This document shows positions 1-12,536 of a stretch of DNA of 64,000 nt, in pieces. The stretch comes from Forficula auricularia (taxonomy: Eukaryota; Arthropoda; Insecta; Dermaptera; Forficulidae). The stretch spans positions 9,809,576 to 9,873,575 of the forward strand of contig JALMQS010000681.1 of NCBI GenBank assembly GCA_024734495.1, written 5' to 3'. How positions within the stretch are numbered: the stretch's first letter is position 1; each line of letters starts with the position of its first letter. Position numbers and translations under genes: made by a program. The notes beneath the pieces are model-generated. The model was not told where the DNA came from and ran no database searches. It worked only from the letters and a program-made list of their open reading frames with translations.

Positions 1-475
1 TCTCCTAAATCTATTGCTCTAAGCAAGCTATGACTTGTCAGCACTCTTAGTTATTTTCAATCTTATATATTGAGAGTTCTTAGAAACGGATTAGTCCAAA
101 GAATCTCGAATCATCTTTATTTATTCCTTTTTTGTATTATTACTATTTTAATAGTTCCTCAGAAAGAACAATTTTTATTCGACTAAAACTTGTCTAGACT
201 TGTCTTTGACATGCTTGAACTGGAAGATATATCTATCTACCAGGGAGGGAGTTAAAACCTTCTGTCCGTGCCCTTTTTGGAAAAATCATTCATTTTAATT
301 GCCTCTTGAAACTATGGAAAATTTTATTTCATTTCGAGAACAAATATAGTACTTTTCAAAACAATTTTTTTTTTATAGAAATAACGGATAATAATTAAAT
401 GACAAATTGAATAAGGTCAATTTTATCAAAGATTTTAGTAGATTATTATGAAGGTATATATTATATTTGAGAAAT
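1..475. other. AT-rich DNA, no gene recognised
   Basis: No coding signal, RNA gene or intact element is visible. A CAGGGAGGG string at 241 follows ATCTATCTAC. It might be the far end of the hAT-like sequence that ends at 642, whose outer flank is ATCTATAG, but neither the terminal match nor the duplication is good enough to call. Confidence 0.5.
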
Positions 476-525
476 TTTCGCCATCTCAGGAGTCGAACCC
501 GAGCGCTAATTTGCTGACGGATAAT
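476..525 (-). mobile_element. SINE fragment with tRNA-type B box
   Basis: The minus strand carries GGGTTCGACTCC, a near-perfect RNA polymerase III B box, followed by a short run (GGCGAAAATTTCTC) like that after the B box of the intact SINE at 54099-54316. No A box or complete cloverleaf is visible upstream on the minus strand. This is therefore read as a broken tRNA-derived SINE head, not a tRNA gene. Confidence 0.45.
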
Positions 526-599
526 AATTTGAAAATTTAAAGATCCTCCTGAAATTTTGAAGTCGACCTTATATATTTATGAAAGTATTCTATATATTT

Positions 600-642
600 A
601 AAATTTTAGGGATCCGCCGCATCCACGGACCGCACGCCACTG
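600..642 (-). mobile_element. hAT-type terminal sequence
   Basis: Read on the minus strand from 642, the sequence begins CAGTGGCGTGCGGTCC, identical over 16 bases to the left end of the 1053-bp element at 21808, and continues with a similar GTGGATGC stretch. CAGNGGCG starts are typical of hAT-superfamily inverted termini. The outer flank is ATCTATAG. The opposite end was not found with confidence, so this is a fragment. Confidence 0.55.
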
Positions 643-650
643 ATCTATAG

Positions 651-1350
651 GTTTAAAGTTGACTTGTCCTTTACTATGGGATTGCTGTTTATCTGATGGC
701 TGTCATTTCAAGCAAACGGAAATCCTAGCTACCAGGTGACGGATGATGACTTCTAGGATTGACAAGTACAACGGTTTACTTCAAATGAATTTCAAGAGAA
801 AGCAAATTCACAATCATGATTCATTCATTTTAATATTCAAATTATTGTTTTTGTTTTGTTTAAAAAATACTTTGTTAATTGAAAATGTTTGTAAAAAATT
901 GCCACTTAAATTGGCGACAATCACTTTTACAAAAGTCAACTACCTGTTAATATCAAATTTCAGGATAATTCGTAGTTAGTTTGGAAGGTATTCAACTACA
1001 CAGTATTAAAGTATGTATCTATGGATTCAAAAAAGACTTAAAAATGAATCAAAATTAAAACAGGATTTGAATAAGTAGTATAATTTCTAATTTATAAAAA
1101 ATTATTTAAAGCTTGTGTCTTTTGATTAATGCGAATATTTTTATTAATTTATGGTATCAAACGATTTGCCTTTATCTTCAATCTAATATTGAATACGAAA
1201 GATTTATACTAAAGATAAAAACAAATCTTTCGAAAATATAGTTGCGACTAAATTAAAATATTTATTAAATAATGAATGCAAAGATTTAAGCATTTTTTTG
1301 TGTTTCTTTTTAAAAAAAAGATGGAAATTTTTTTCAAAAATCAACCCAGA
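651..1350. other. AT-rich DNA, nothing recognised
   Basis: A 78-codon open frame at 743-979 (+) is low-complexity (F, L, K and N rich), has no recognisable motif and is taken as chance. No other structure seen. Confidence 0.55.
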
Positions 1351-1357
1351 CTTATAC

Positions 1358-1526
1358 TATTAATAAATGAATTTACTTAAGGACCAATCATAGATTTTAG
1401 AGAAAATTTTTTACATTGCATATCAAAGAGGTTCGATTCCCAAGGGGACGAACCTCTCTGATATGCAATGTAAAAATATTTTCTCTAAAATCTTTGATTG
1501 GTCCTTAATTAAATTCATTTATTAAT
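1358..1526. repeat. Foldback element, about 77-bp arms
   Basis: The arms 1358-1434 and 1449-1526 are near-perfect reverse complements. For example, GACCAATCATAGATTTTAG on the left answers CTAAAATCTTTGATTGGTC on the right. Only about 14 bases separate them. The left arm and loop contain GGTTCGATTCC (from 1431), which is a B-box sequence, so the foldback may contain SINE-derived DNA. It looks like a MITE or foldback transposon. If transcribed, it would make a long hairpin RNA. No convincing target-site duplication is seen. Confidence 0.8.
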
Positions 1527-1528
1527 AA

Positions 1529-1566
1529 AATATTTATATTAAGCAGAAGACACAATTTAATTTATT
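1529..1566 (+). repeat. Dispersed repeat, AAGCAGAAGA type
   Basis: ATTAAGCAGAAGACACAATTT lies directly next to the foldback and recurs almost unchanged at 50049-50086. A weaker relative (CAAGCAGAGGACAACCTCC) makes up part of the palindrome at 12367-12532. This suggests one dispersed family whose copies are often attached to foldbacks. Confidence 0.5.
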
Positions 1567-1569
1567 GCT

Positions 1570-2443
1570 TATAAAAAATGAATAAATAAATTTTATTAAA
1601 TATTTGCCAAAAAAAATAATAATGATGGATATGCAAACTTTCTAATAATTGTTTTTTTTTTTTTAGAATATTTAATTGTAAATTACAAAGTCAGGGTGAA
1701 TTATTTTAGTTTTGATTTAGTATATTACATATTATATATACTAAGTATTCAGGATAGAAAGAAAAGTACCATCATTGAAGCCAAATCCCCTTTTAAAGGT
1801 ATTAATCCATAAACTTTTCTCTCGCGTTCATAGATTCTAATCATATATGCCTCGAAGGGTATCGTGATTTTTATTAAACGAAGGTACCGCGTGAAATTTA
1901 ATAGCAATTTAGAGAAAGAATTTAGATTAAGTCGTTTTGTTTATTTATAACCAATTGGGAATGAAAATTTCTCGGTACGCCCCACTTGCAGAGCAATCGG
2001 GACTATTTTTTTACTTATTATTTTTTTAATTAAATATATATTATAAAAATAACATATTTCTAATTAGTAGTCGAAATCAATAAACAATATAAAGTGATAA
2101 TAGTTATAATAATGTTTTAGTCGCACTATACAAAAAATATATGTATGATATGGAAATTTTATATCTAATGCAAATTTTCTCTTGTAATCATTATTCAACC
2201 ACCTTAGAATGGTAAAAGCACCAGTTTCCATATGACTCTGACTTGAGCCTGATTTAACTATGCAAGTTTTCACTTAAGTAACTTGCATAAAAACTGTAAC
2301 CGGGCTTAGATCGTCTATTTAAAAACAGTGCATACTATTAATTTTGACACTAGCCATTTTTAGTGCTGCCTTCGCTTTATTCTGAATAATGGTTATTCAA
2401 TCGTAACCAAAATAGTCATTAAATAATAATTATTTAAAGAATT
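1570..2443. other. AT-rich DNA, nothing recognised
   Basis: No gene, RNA or repeat with recognisable ends. The minus open frame at 2064-2273 has no family-like motif. Confidence 0.5.
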
Positions 2444-2607
2444 GGGGGGTCCGAGGTGGGTGGGGTGCGGGATGGAGTGTTGGGGTGGTGGTGTGGGGGC
2501 GAGGGTTGGGCACGGGTACATGGTGCGGGGGTCCGTGGATTTGGGGTCCAGGGGGCGTGCCCCCTGGCTAGCAAGAGGGCCGCCGAAGGCGGGCCTTGCA
2601 GCTAGTC
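2444..2607 (-). mobile_element. ACTAGCTG-type retroelement fragment with G-rich run
   Basis: Read on the minus strand, this begins ACTAGCTGCAAGGCCCGCC, passes through TTCGGCGGCCCTCTTGCTAG, and then becomes a long C-rich tract. On the plus strand that tract has many G3-G6 runs, which satisfies the usual G-quadruplex pattern. The same start and the TTCGGCGGCCCTCTTGCTA core recur at 4229-4276. A C-rich tract of similar type occurs at 52933-53100. ACTAGCTG starts are common in arthropod non-autonomous retroelements of RTE type; that assignment is inferred. Confidence 0.6.
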
Positions 2608-4228
2608 ACATAATATAATAACCTCACATAAATACTCTTAACCCAAAATTAGGAAAATCAAATAGAAGAAATAATTAGAAAGTAGTGTATTTTTAGTAAC
2701 TTTCTTCTTTCTAGTGAAGATAACAAGATGCAAGGCAATTCTTTTGAGTCTTTCAAAATTTTACAGATGTAAGCAAACCAAGTAGAATAGATTTTGTTAA
2801 TAATATCAATGTCTAAAAATAATGATTGATCGGTTATTAAATAAATTGTAAATAGTTTCGTATCTAATAATTAAATAAGATAGATAATTGTTAGCGGGAA
2901 GTAAAGAAATATTTTCAAAATGGTTTATTTTTCTTGCTAAAAGTATATTGAACAAAGAATCTTCATACTTTCTCTTCAAAGTAAAAGGTAGATCTTTCAG
3001 GTGAACTCTGTACTTAAGTGCAAATGCGTTTCAGATGGCAGAATTTGCAAATGATTATAGCTGTCGGCAAAATTGGGAGTATATAAAAGTAAAATATAGT
3101 TATATCAACCGTGACAAAGCAATTTATCTCATCTCGGATGCGACTATCGATCTCATTGCCCACATTTCTCTTGTTATGGGTTATATATTTACATGTAAAC
3201 ATATTCCGTTACCTATACCTACATATAAAACCAAACTGAAATCATATCATTGGATTCTAGAAAAAATATGTCTAAATTAATTTTGTGGATATTTATGATA
3301 TGTTTATATATTATGTAGGGTAGATATAATTATAGAAAACTTGATATTTAAAAATGTAACATAATAGCATGGTGTCAAACAAGTTTTAGATTTTATTATA
3401 TAATAGAAAGAGAATTATTTTTTAAAAATAAGTTTATTAATATAAATTTTGGAAATAGATATATTGAAAAGTATTACCTACTCCTTAAAATTCTTCAAAT
3501 TTCTTTAATAAATTAAGAATAGGAAGAAAATAATTTAATAGAAAAATAATTTTCTAGACATTTTCTTCCTTCTAGAAAATAATGAAATATGTTTTTTCTC
3601 CCCCAGAAAGAAATTAAAATATATTAAATCGGTTGAAAAATTTTCTAAAAATGCTAAATGTGTTCTATCATTGTCACTCGTTAAGTGCCACTTGATTTTT
3701 TTACACTTTTTAAAAAAAAAAAAATAATCCTTCGTTTTGCTTGATTCACAAATACTAATATAATTTTTCACATCACCTTGAAAATCCACAGGCAAATTAT
3801 AATAATAATATAATACATATAAACTATTATTAATTGGTAATATAGGTACTGCTGGAAAAACACGAAAAACAATATAAGAGAATTTTCATTTATAAAAAGT
3901 GAAGCATGGCCAGTCATCTTTAAAGAGTTACATTTGTATTGAAATTTAAATATTAATATTATTTTAATTAATTCTTCCAATACTTAAATAACTGTGGATT
4001 TCATATTCTTGAAATTTCGAGGATTGCTAGTCACAAATAAAATAATTTAAGAAATTACTATTATTTATTCTTTAACACGATACAGTTTCGGTCACCACTG
4101 GCTGACAATCTTCATTAGTGCAAATATGAAACATTTTTTTTAACTTTTCAATAATAATCAATACAATTTCATTTTACTTTTTGAGATAGTCAATATAAAC
4201 ATCTCATTTTTCATTTGTTTTTATAGAA
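2608..4228. other. AT-rich DNA, nothing recognised
   Basis: The overlapping open frames near 3014-3280 and 3535-3980 are low-complexity and lack motifs; they are judged chance. No RNA gene or element ends seen. Confidence 0.5.
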
Positions 4229-4276
4229 TACTAGCTGCATGGTCCCCCTTCGGCGGCCCTCTTGCTAACCAGGGGC
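4229..4276 (+). mobile_element. ACTAGCTG-type repeat fragment
   Basis: Starts ACTAGCTGCATGG and carries CTTCGGCGGCCCTCTTGCTA, shared with the inverted copy at 2444-2607. It stops abruptly at the Penelope-like remnant, so it is either a short 5' piece or was cut by the neighbouring insertion. Confidence 0.6.
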
Positions 4277-4277
4277 T

Positions 4278-4640
4278 TCACAAGGGCACAATCAAACTGT
4301 GGCAACTCGAAATGTTTTCTGAATCCATTTTAAAGTTAACACAGTCATCTAAATTTTTCAATATATAAAGAGATTACTTAATTTTCTTTTGGTACAATTC
4401 ATCTCAAAATCGAGAGTTCTTGTTCGTTCTAAATCAAAGGTATGTCCATTCTCGATAGCATGAATGAACAATGAGATATAATTTTTTTGAAATAATTGAT
4501 GACTTGTTCTCTAATTCTTTGCTTAAAATGTCAGACATTTCTCTATTTGTGCGTTTTGTTATCCTTTTTGCACATTTCACATCTGATAAAACACACAGTG
4601 GTCTTGTTGAATATGTTGATGAATGAATTGCTAACATTAT
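4278..4640 (-). pseudogene. Penelope-like element: GIY-YIG endonuclease remnant
   Basis: Decayed C-terminal part of a Penelope-like retroelement. These elements encode a reverse transcriptase followed by a GIY-YIG endonuclease. Across shifting minus-strand frames there are CFIRCEMCKK (4596 and up), TNREMSDILSKELENKS and then HAIENGHTFDLERTRTLDFE (from 4462). This order, a Cys-containing strand, an Arg-rich helix, then (A/V)HxxxxGHxFD and a LDFExN(x)KR helix, is the pattern I know from the Penelope endonuclease tail. Frameshifts and stops are numerous, including one in the AT run near 4362. No reverse transcriptase core is visible upstream. The copy is dead and 5'-truncated. It supports the view that Penelope elements seeded the hammerhead-like motifs elsewhere in the window. 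Confidence 0.6.
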
Positions 4641-7600
4641 GCATCTCTTTTATGGTGTTTTCAAAACCTTCGAAGATAAATTCATGATTTATTAAATTTA
4701 ATAATTTTCAGAAATAGATTTTTATGAATACGTTTTCTATTTTCCGCTTGTTATCCCAATAAAAAAATTAATTTTTCATTTCTTTAACTGTAATCATTTA
4801 CTAATATAATAACTTCTAATAAAATATTATTACCAATTATAACAAAGCGAAATGTTAAGATATTAAATGATGGAAAGAGCGTCTCATGGTCCTTTCTCTC
4901 AATTAATTTCGAAATGAGTTAAGAATTGCAAAGAAAAAAAAGAGGAAGGGAAAAATAGGCTATTTTTCATGGTTTCCGGGAAAAAGAAAAAAGTAGCGCC
5001 ACGAAAATATTTTTATCATCAGAAGACGAAAAGTAAAAATGTCGATAAATAAAAAATGAGGAGAATAGAAAGCAGGTAGTAACATCAGATAAATTGTTTA
5101 ATTATCTTTTTGTGATTTCACTCTATGAAAGCCTAGCAGATGCATTTATCGGCTTCCGATTCTGTTAGTTCGGATTTCCTCTTAATTACTTATTGCGCCT
5201 ATCTGCTATTTAGGTACTAACCTCATATTTCTAAAATCTCAATTTAATAGCTTTCTTATCGGACTACATTTGCAAAAAAATATCCCAAAAGATTTTCTCT
5301 TTTATTTTAAAAGAAAGAAAAAAAATCTATACCTATATATCTGAAAATTTTAATGCACGACTGTAAAATCATGAAAAATAAATATTAAATCTAGAGACTT
5401 CAATGCACGACCGCTACTATATATCATTATCAAATATAATTTTAAATTGTCTTGCCTACATATCTAATTGCTGTTAAATGTTTTTTTAAATGTCTAAATT
5501 TTAAACAAGTATTTATTTTTTAGAAGAGAATAGAACTTTTCTTAGAAGGAAGCCTAATCTAAATTAATTAATATTTTAAAGAATATTAAAAAATAGGTTG
5601 ATGAATAGTGGATATCCTTTGAAACCACAAGAGGATTTTAAACGATCGTAAAATGCGTGTGTGCAGTGAGTGGAAAATTATCTAAGACGAAATATGTCTT
5701 TAGATGCTAGTTCGTGATGAGAAATGAGATAACCTGAGAATATGATTTTTTTGTAAATTATTTTAATAAAATGTGACATGAACGTTGTAAATGGCAAAAA
5801 GTTACTCAGATTTATTATATAGTACCGTCGTTTATCTTGAAAAAAAGCAACGAAATGTAATGGGATATTATATATGTAATGTAATCATGATTCTAGGAAA
5901 TTAGTCTAAATACTTATCATTAAGATTTCATTAGCAAGTTCCATGACCTTCAAGTTTACATTTGAATGTTATAAGATTAATAACCAATTATAGTTTTATA
6001 ATACTAATTATATATATTTATACGAAAGTTTATGACAAATCAAGGCTAAATTATATGACTCCATAAGAAAAAAAATTCTATATACTTCTTTATTTAAATA
6101 AATATAGGATTTTATTCTTTTGATATTCAAAAGGGGTGGACCCTACGTGATTAATGTTCTGAAACGATTTCCGTGGGACACAATTTGGATATGGACATCA
6201 TGATCAATGTCCGGATTCCTAGGATTTCTCTCAACTAGGACTAATTATCCCTTTTGTTGACCGCACGTCTACAGGGAGGAAATAAATTTATAAATTCCGT
6301 TTCAAACTCCAATCGTAAAAACATCATTGTAGTTTATAAATAGAAAAATATTCGGGAAAATCTCATTCATCACCTCCGCATTCAAATAATAAAATTAATC
6401 AAAGTAAATTAAACATAATAAATAAATATTAATTATTATTATTAGAAAAAAGATGAAATAGTATTATTATTTATTTCCCGTTGTATTAAAATCACAGTCA
6501 TTAGGAATAGATAATAATAATAATAATGAGCATTATTCTTCTTTTTTTTTAAGAAATAATTTTTTCGAGAACAATCTAAAAAAGACTTGAAATATTTGTA
6601 ATAAAAAATAGAAAGCCGCTTACTAATTATGAATATTTAACCCTCATATTTTCATTAACTAAGCTTTTTATATCAAATCTATTTATTTCTCTATAATATG
6701 TGGGGGTCATTCATTATTAAAATCATTAATGAACACAAAAAGTATCTGATTGCAAAATTTAAAAGGATCGCATTTAAATTCTGTCTATTTTTTAAATATA
6801 ATAAATATTTTTTGATAAGCTAAAAATATTTAATCATGGGTAAAGGAAACTTTTCCATTAGAAATTCTATTAACTCCGCCAATGACGTTTTGTCCAAATA
6901 TAAATTTTCGAAAAAAGAATTCAAAAATCTGCATTTTTTTTTTAAGTTATCCCATCTTTAAAAAAACTAATTAATAAAAATTTAAAAAAATTTAATGTCA
7001 TGAGAAAACAATACAAAATACAAGTAACCCTTTTTACCAGTTTAGTGTGAGAGAAGCCTTGATTATGGTGTATGTTCAGTTGACTAACTCGAAATCGAAT
7101 TGTTTGGATGCTTTTATAATGCATGTGTAATGATCTTTTCCCATAGTTGTTTAAATCCTACGCTTTTGTTCTTAATTATATTAATTTTGATCAAACAAGT
7201 TTTAAAAATCTATGAAGTTGAAAAATTAATTTTTATACCAAATTAAGAATATTTTTTTTTTTTGTTTGGATTGTTTGTTTTTAGTATGGATCTTTGATGG
7301 TCTTCAAGGCTGATTCAAGTCCCACATAAAAAGAATCATTCTCGGGTGTATCAAACGTGTTTTACATTATAATTATATATTTGGTCAGTCATATTAATTT
7401 GTTTCAGATTTTTTTGCTTTATTTAGTCGTCTGAAACTTAAGATTTCCAGAATTTATCGCATCATACAAGGAATATTTAAACAAACTGGCTAGCATTCAA
7501 AAAGAGATGAGAAGTAGATGTGAAAAGATATAAAATTGCATTAAAAAGTAGAACCCATTATGATAACAAATTGCTAAGCAAGTAGTTTAATGATATAGAC

Positions 7601-10150
7601 ATGGTAGTGTTAGAGTTTGTCGGATAAGGCTAATTCGTAAGTTAATCCATTGATGCTGAAGATGATGAAGAATAATAACTGGGCGGGGTTGAAATAAATC
7701 GATTGTGCCTCTGATCGATGGATTCGAGTAAGCGTGAGTGAAACCTGCAGCAACCAATTCAGCAGACACAGAGAAAAAGAAATAGAGAGGTCACGATCAC
7801 TGGGTCACTCCAACGCCGTCTTCAATGGAGTAATTTATTTCGGGATCAAGAAATTTATTAGATGAAAAAATATAAAATAATAGATAATAATAAAAAAAAA
7901 AACAACAACAACAAAGAATCTTGAAAACCGTCATAATGAATATCGTTGGATGGATTGATCGGTGACTTGAAAAGAAATCTGAATCGTGAGGTTATGAGGA
8001 TTTTTTGAAAATAAAAGAAATGTTTATGATGTTTAGGTATAATAAAATAATTCAAAATATATTGTTTCTTCGAACAATATGGATCGTTTAAAGATTTTAG
8101 GTCTCATAACTTAGTTGTCTTATATCTAGCCAAGCTGTTAGAAATTTCCCAGAATTTTTTAATCGGGTAATTTGAATCTTTGTGAGAAGTCACATATTTT
8201 TTATCTGGCAAGATTCTTTGAGACTAACTATGTATTTTGAAGCAAATACTTGACGCTACTCAGATCCTATTGTACACACATTCAAACTCGAATTAAGGCA
8301 AGTCTAGAATAAGTCTCGTAACAATAAAGTGACGGTTTCTAGTATATTTTTGCTTCTCTGGATGCACTTAAAAAAAGATTAGTTCTCTTCTTCCACATCA
8401 TAGAGCTGTATCGGTTTATTCTCGTTTATACAGATTCTAGCAAGGCATATGTTCTGATTGAATATAATAAATACCCCCCCCCCCCCCCAAAAAAAAAAAA
8501 CTTATAAAAGGAAATAATAAGTGCTCTTTTATTATCAAATTAGAAACAAATGAAATCAAAACATATAAGAATTTGAATGCACCAATACCTAGAGGTCATT
8601 AGACGAAGATTGGGGCAGATCTTAAAAGAATGAAGATTGTAGAACTCGAGAAAGATAGAAGCAGAAAGGCTGTTCGAGTTTCTAGAAGTTATAGGGTTAA
8701 ATTATTTAACAAATGCGTTTGTTTCTAACTCAATCTCGGAGGGGTATTATATGATTAATAATCGTGTATTACGCGTAAATGAGATATTTGGGGGATGGAT
8801 TAAACATCTTTTTTTTAATGATAATTAGGCATGGCGTATAGACTCTTGCATTCCTCAAAATAAGGTGTTTAAAACCGTAAATGAGAAATAAATGTGTGTA
8901 TCCAGGTCTTGAAAAAGACTGAAGATTTTAAAGCAATCGAATTTGAACTTCTGAACATATCCCCTATATGATTACTTTTTTTTTTTTTTTTTGGATTATG
9001 ATCTTATCTATCTAGACTTTAAGGCATACACATTACACATACATATACATATATTTATCTCCCTGGGTGTTTTCACTTTTGAAAAATCTTGGATCATAAA
9101 TTTTAAGAAATGGTAGTTGAAATTTAGAAAATATTAATAGCTAAGGAAATAGAAAATAGAAACTACTATTCAAAAAGATAAATATAATATAAAGCAGTAA
9201 ATAAATGTTAAATTAAGGAATCGCCGAGTATCAAATTGACAAGCCTAGTTGAATTTTTATAAGATCCAATAAGATCTTCATGTTACAAATGATTGATGTT
9301 TACTTTAATTAGCCTCATTAAAAGAAGATCTTTTCAAAATAAATTCTTTACAACAAAGCAACATTATGATTTGTCTACTTTCTCCCTCTTTAGCTCAATT
9401 TACATCTCTTCTGGTCGAATGAATTGTCATTTGATATTATATTTGCTCTAGATACGAGTGATCAGTTTTATCTATTCATCAATGTAGCTATCATTATCAT
9501 CAGCAGCAACATAGAGAGATGAACAAGAAAAGAGATTAATAGGAATAACTAAGTTCAATGATGGGCGTTTTTCTGTTTTGAAAATTAAAACAGACACAAT
9601 AGAACAAAGCACAAGAGTTTGTCTCACACGACATCAAAACGTTGTTTGAATAATGAGTTAAAACGTTTTTTAATTAAAATTTCTTGTTTTAGAGATTTTT
9701 TTAAATATTTATAAATGATCCACCCCTTCGATGTAGGAACATCATCATTTATAATGTGGAATAAAATGAAATATTAATAATTATTCAATTATGAATGTCA
9801 TAAATTATAAATTACCATAGAAGTGTAAAAATAAACCGGTTTCTATCGTTGTCTTAGATCGAGACTCGATTGAACATCAGTCTGTCTTTTTCTTCTGAAA
9901 TTTATAATGAGCTGGTGTACATATCACAGTACTTTCACTAACTAAATATTAAAATTAAAAATTAAATCTCCAAAAAGAGGGAAATTTCCATTACAGGATT
10001 TTGAAGATTTTTTTTGTTTTTATTTTTTTATCTTATATAAAATTTTCTTAAATTGATTTTTTAAAGCTTTGGTGGTTGAATTTTTATTCTATTTGACAAA
10101 ACCGCATTATGCACTATTTAATAAATTTATAAATAAGAAAAAAAATACAA
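4641..10150. other. Long AT-rich stretch, no gene recognised
   Basis: Mostly AT-rich DNA. It contains a C17/A12 homopolymer junction at about 8474-8502, a T22 run near 8970 and trinucleotide AAT/TAA runs near 6511. About 7590-7840 is less AT-rich, with a 60-codon minus frame (7587-7769), but no motif or convincing splice sites were seen. No intact element ends found. Confidence 0.45.
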
Positions 10151-10169
10151 GACGTTTCGATCACATCAG
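10151..10169 (-). ncRNA. Partial hammerhead-like motif
   Basis: The minus strand reads CTGATGTGATCGAAACGTC. Both conserved boxes (CTGATG and GAAACGTC) are present, but only five bases separate them, so there is no helix II. It is a relic or half-motif related to the copies at 27539-27581 and 61965-61993. No activity is expected from this copy. Confidence 0.35.
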
Positions 10170-12366
10170 AGATTACAGATGGAGGGATTGAAAAGCCGGG
10201 TATTTTTGCTGTGCATGTTTATTTTTTAATAGATATTTAATTGTGCATAAGTAATATGGTTTTTATCGAAAAGTTATAATTCCTTAAATCAAATTAAATT
10301 AAAATGTTAAAAGTTTAAACCAAAAAAGGATGTGAGTTATCGATTTCTTTACAGTCATTATTTCATTATTATTTTTTAAACCCCAGATATCAAGTTTCCA
10401 TATAATTTATTCAGAGGCTAGATCAGAATAATATTAGTAATACAGTTAAAGAAAACTCACAATGAGACAAACAATCCCTAGAGGAACCATTACAATTCGG
10501 CTGTGAATAAATATTTTCTATGGCTACATACATATATACAAGTATTTGTTTTTAATATATTGTTTTTGTTTCTTAAAATCCGTATAGGTTTCTATAATAT
10601 TCTATTTCTATTTTCTAGGAGGATGAATGAAATTCAATTGCTTCTTTCCAGTAATTTTTATTTTTACAAGCGATTTATCCATACATTTAAAAATTAACAT
10701 ATTCAGTAGGCACCAGCCTTTTAAATTTCTTATTAATCTATAAATTTCCTTCATCAGAATTTTCGTTAAGTTTTTGATCTTCATCCTCATTGTTCTTATG
10801 TTTATATACATTTTTTATGGAAGTATAATCTATCAAGATGATGTAATTTTTTGTATCTATATATTCATTAGACTTCCTATGTTTTTTCATTATTTCCTAA
10901 TTAAAAAAGGATATCCTATGGAGAGAGCATTTAATCAGAACCCCTACAAATATTACCGTATCGGTTATAACTTCTAAAACTCATTTGCATCTATGTATTT
11001 ATTACACCAACTTCCTATTCGAAGAAGGAAAGAAAGTATCTTTTTAAAGATTCATCTTGAAGAGATTAAATACTATAATAAATTAATAAATTTTCTTCGC
11101 TGATTTAAAAATAATCAAAGATAATTAATAGAAATCACATTAAAATGAAAAAATATATATAATAATCTATTTAAACTTGTTCGCCAATTTATATCATTAA
11201 CTTCAATGTTTCGATAGTTCGCCAAATAAAATTGTATTTTGTTTTGGTTTCCTGAATTTTTCACTAGGAAGTTCTGAAGGTAAAAAGCCCAAAATTGAAT
11301 AAATAAGTTATTTGTTTCGAAAATAAAAAAATTTTGACATCAGAATAAACTTTGAATTATTATTTTTTTTTTTTTTTTTTTTTTTTTTTTGAGTTATCGT
11401 TGGTATCGGAATTTAACACACACACACTGAGAGAGACACAAAAGACAGACTTAAAAATAATCTTGAAAATGAATAATTTTTATCCCTGGTTCAGATATAT
11501 CGTAGATTAGAATAAAAAAATATAGCACTGCGACCCATACATCCTGCAAGCGCATCGAGTAATTCACCAAAATAAAATGTATTTGATCAAATTTTTTAAC
11601 GCTCTAATTTTATTAATAATCAATTAAGATCATATAAAAAAGTAGAATAAAAAATTAAGTAAATAAAAAAAAAAAAAAAAAAAAAAATGAATATTATAAG
11701 ATCCATTCTATACTTTCTCCAGCTAAGAGAGGTTTATAAATAAAGTAGGATCCAAAAATATTAAAAGCCATCTTTCATCGGGCACATTGTGACAGCAGCT
11801 ATTTAATTATGGATGCCGTTAGAGAAAGGATAGAAGAGAAAAAAATAAAAATAAAAAAAAAGGTCCTGACCTATCCCCGCCGAGAGTACCTTTAGAAAAA
11901 AAAGTGAGAAAGCATAAAATTAGATTAAGTTTATATTTTAAATCCACTTTTTGTTATTCTTTTTATTTATTTCTTAAGCTTGGGTAAAATTTCTCCTATT
12001 AAGGTATTACTTTTCTGGTGGAGTTTGTTTCGTCTAGGATAGTTTTTTCAGCTTTTAAATTTTTAAGTGTATAGGTAATATAATTTTTTGCTTTTTAAAA
12101 ATATTTTTATTTATTAGACAGTATAGTTTTGAAGTGCTTTCCTTAATCTGCAGTATAATATACATATTTCAGGTTATATTTTATTTAAGTTAGTTAAAAT
12201 TTAATTTCTCTCTTCAGAGGATTGTAGTAAGCAATTCGAGATCGCTTTTGCACCACGATATATTGAGTGAAATTGTAGGTAAATTATTCAAAACTATGGT
12301 CCAGCATAATTATAAATATTTATGAGAAAAAATCAAAAAGAATGTTCTCTGCTGAATGTTATCTAA
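10170..12366. other. AT-rich DNA with long homopolymers
   Basis: Contains a T-run of about 31 at 11361-11390, an A-run at about 11669-11686, and CA/GA-rich simple sequence at 11416-11450. Open frames at 10503-10977 are F, I, L and Y rich and overlap on both strands; they are judged chance. No gene seen. Confidence 0.5.
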
Positions 12367-12532
12367 GATTCACAAAGAGAAACAAGGAGGTTGTCCTCTG
12401 CTTGATGCAAATAAACATACACACATATATATCGAGATGATATATCTGTATATATATATCATCTCGATATATATGTGTGTATGTTTATTTGCATCAAGCA
12501 GAGGACAACCTCCTTGTTTCTCTTTGTGAATC
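12367..12532. repeat. Near-perfect 166-bp palindrome, 79-bp arms
   Basis: Arms 12367-12445 and 12454-12532 are perfectly reverse-complementary as read, with an 8-base centre. The outer ends are GATTCACAAAG and CTTTGTGAATC. AT-repeat pairing continues around the centre apart from two mismatches. Perfect arms imply recent origin or ongoing correction. A transcript would be an extended double-stranded hairpin, so a small-RNA source is possible. It could equally be a young foldback transposon or, given its perfection, an assembly fold-back artefact. Two opposed open frames (12370-12555, 12475-12687) exist only because of the palindrome. Confidence 0.9.
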
Positions 12533-12536
12533 AACA

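Noticed and set aside
241..642. Complete 402-bp hAT element
   Set aside because: CAGGGAGGG at 241 is a poor match to the other end, and the flanking 8-mers align only when shifted by two bases.
11772..11892. Small first exon beginning ATGGATGCCGTTAGAGAAAG
   Set aside because: The 29-codon frame becomes an A-run-coded lysine stretch and stops. No splice or conservation evidence.
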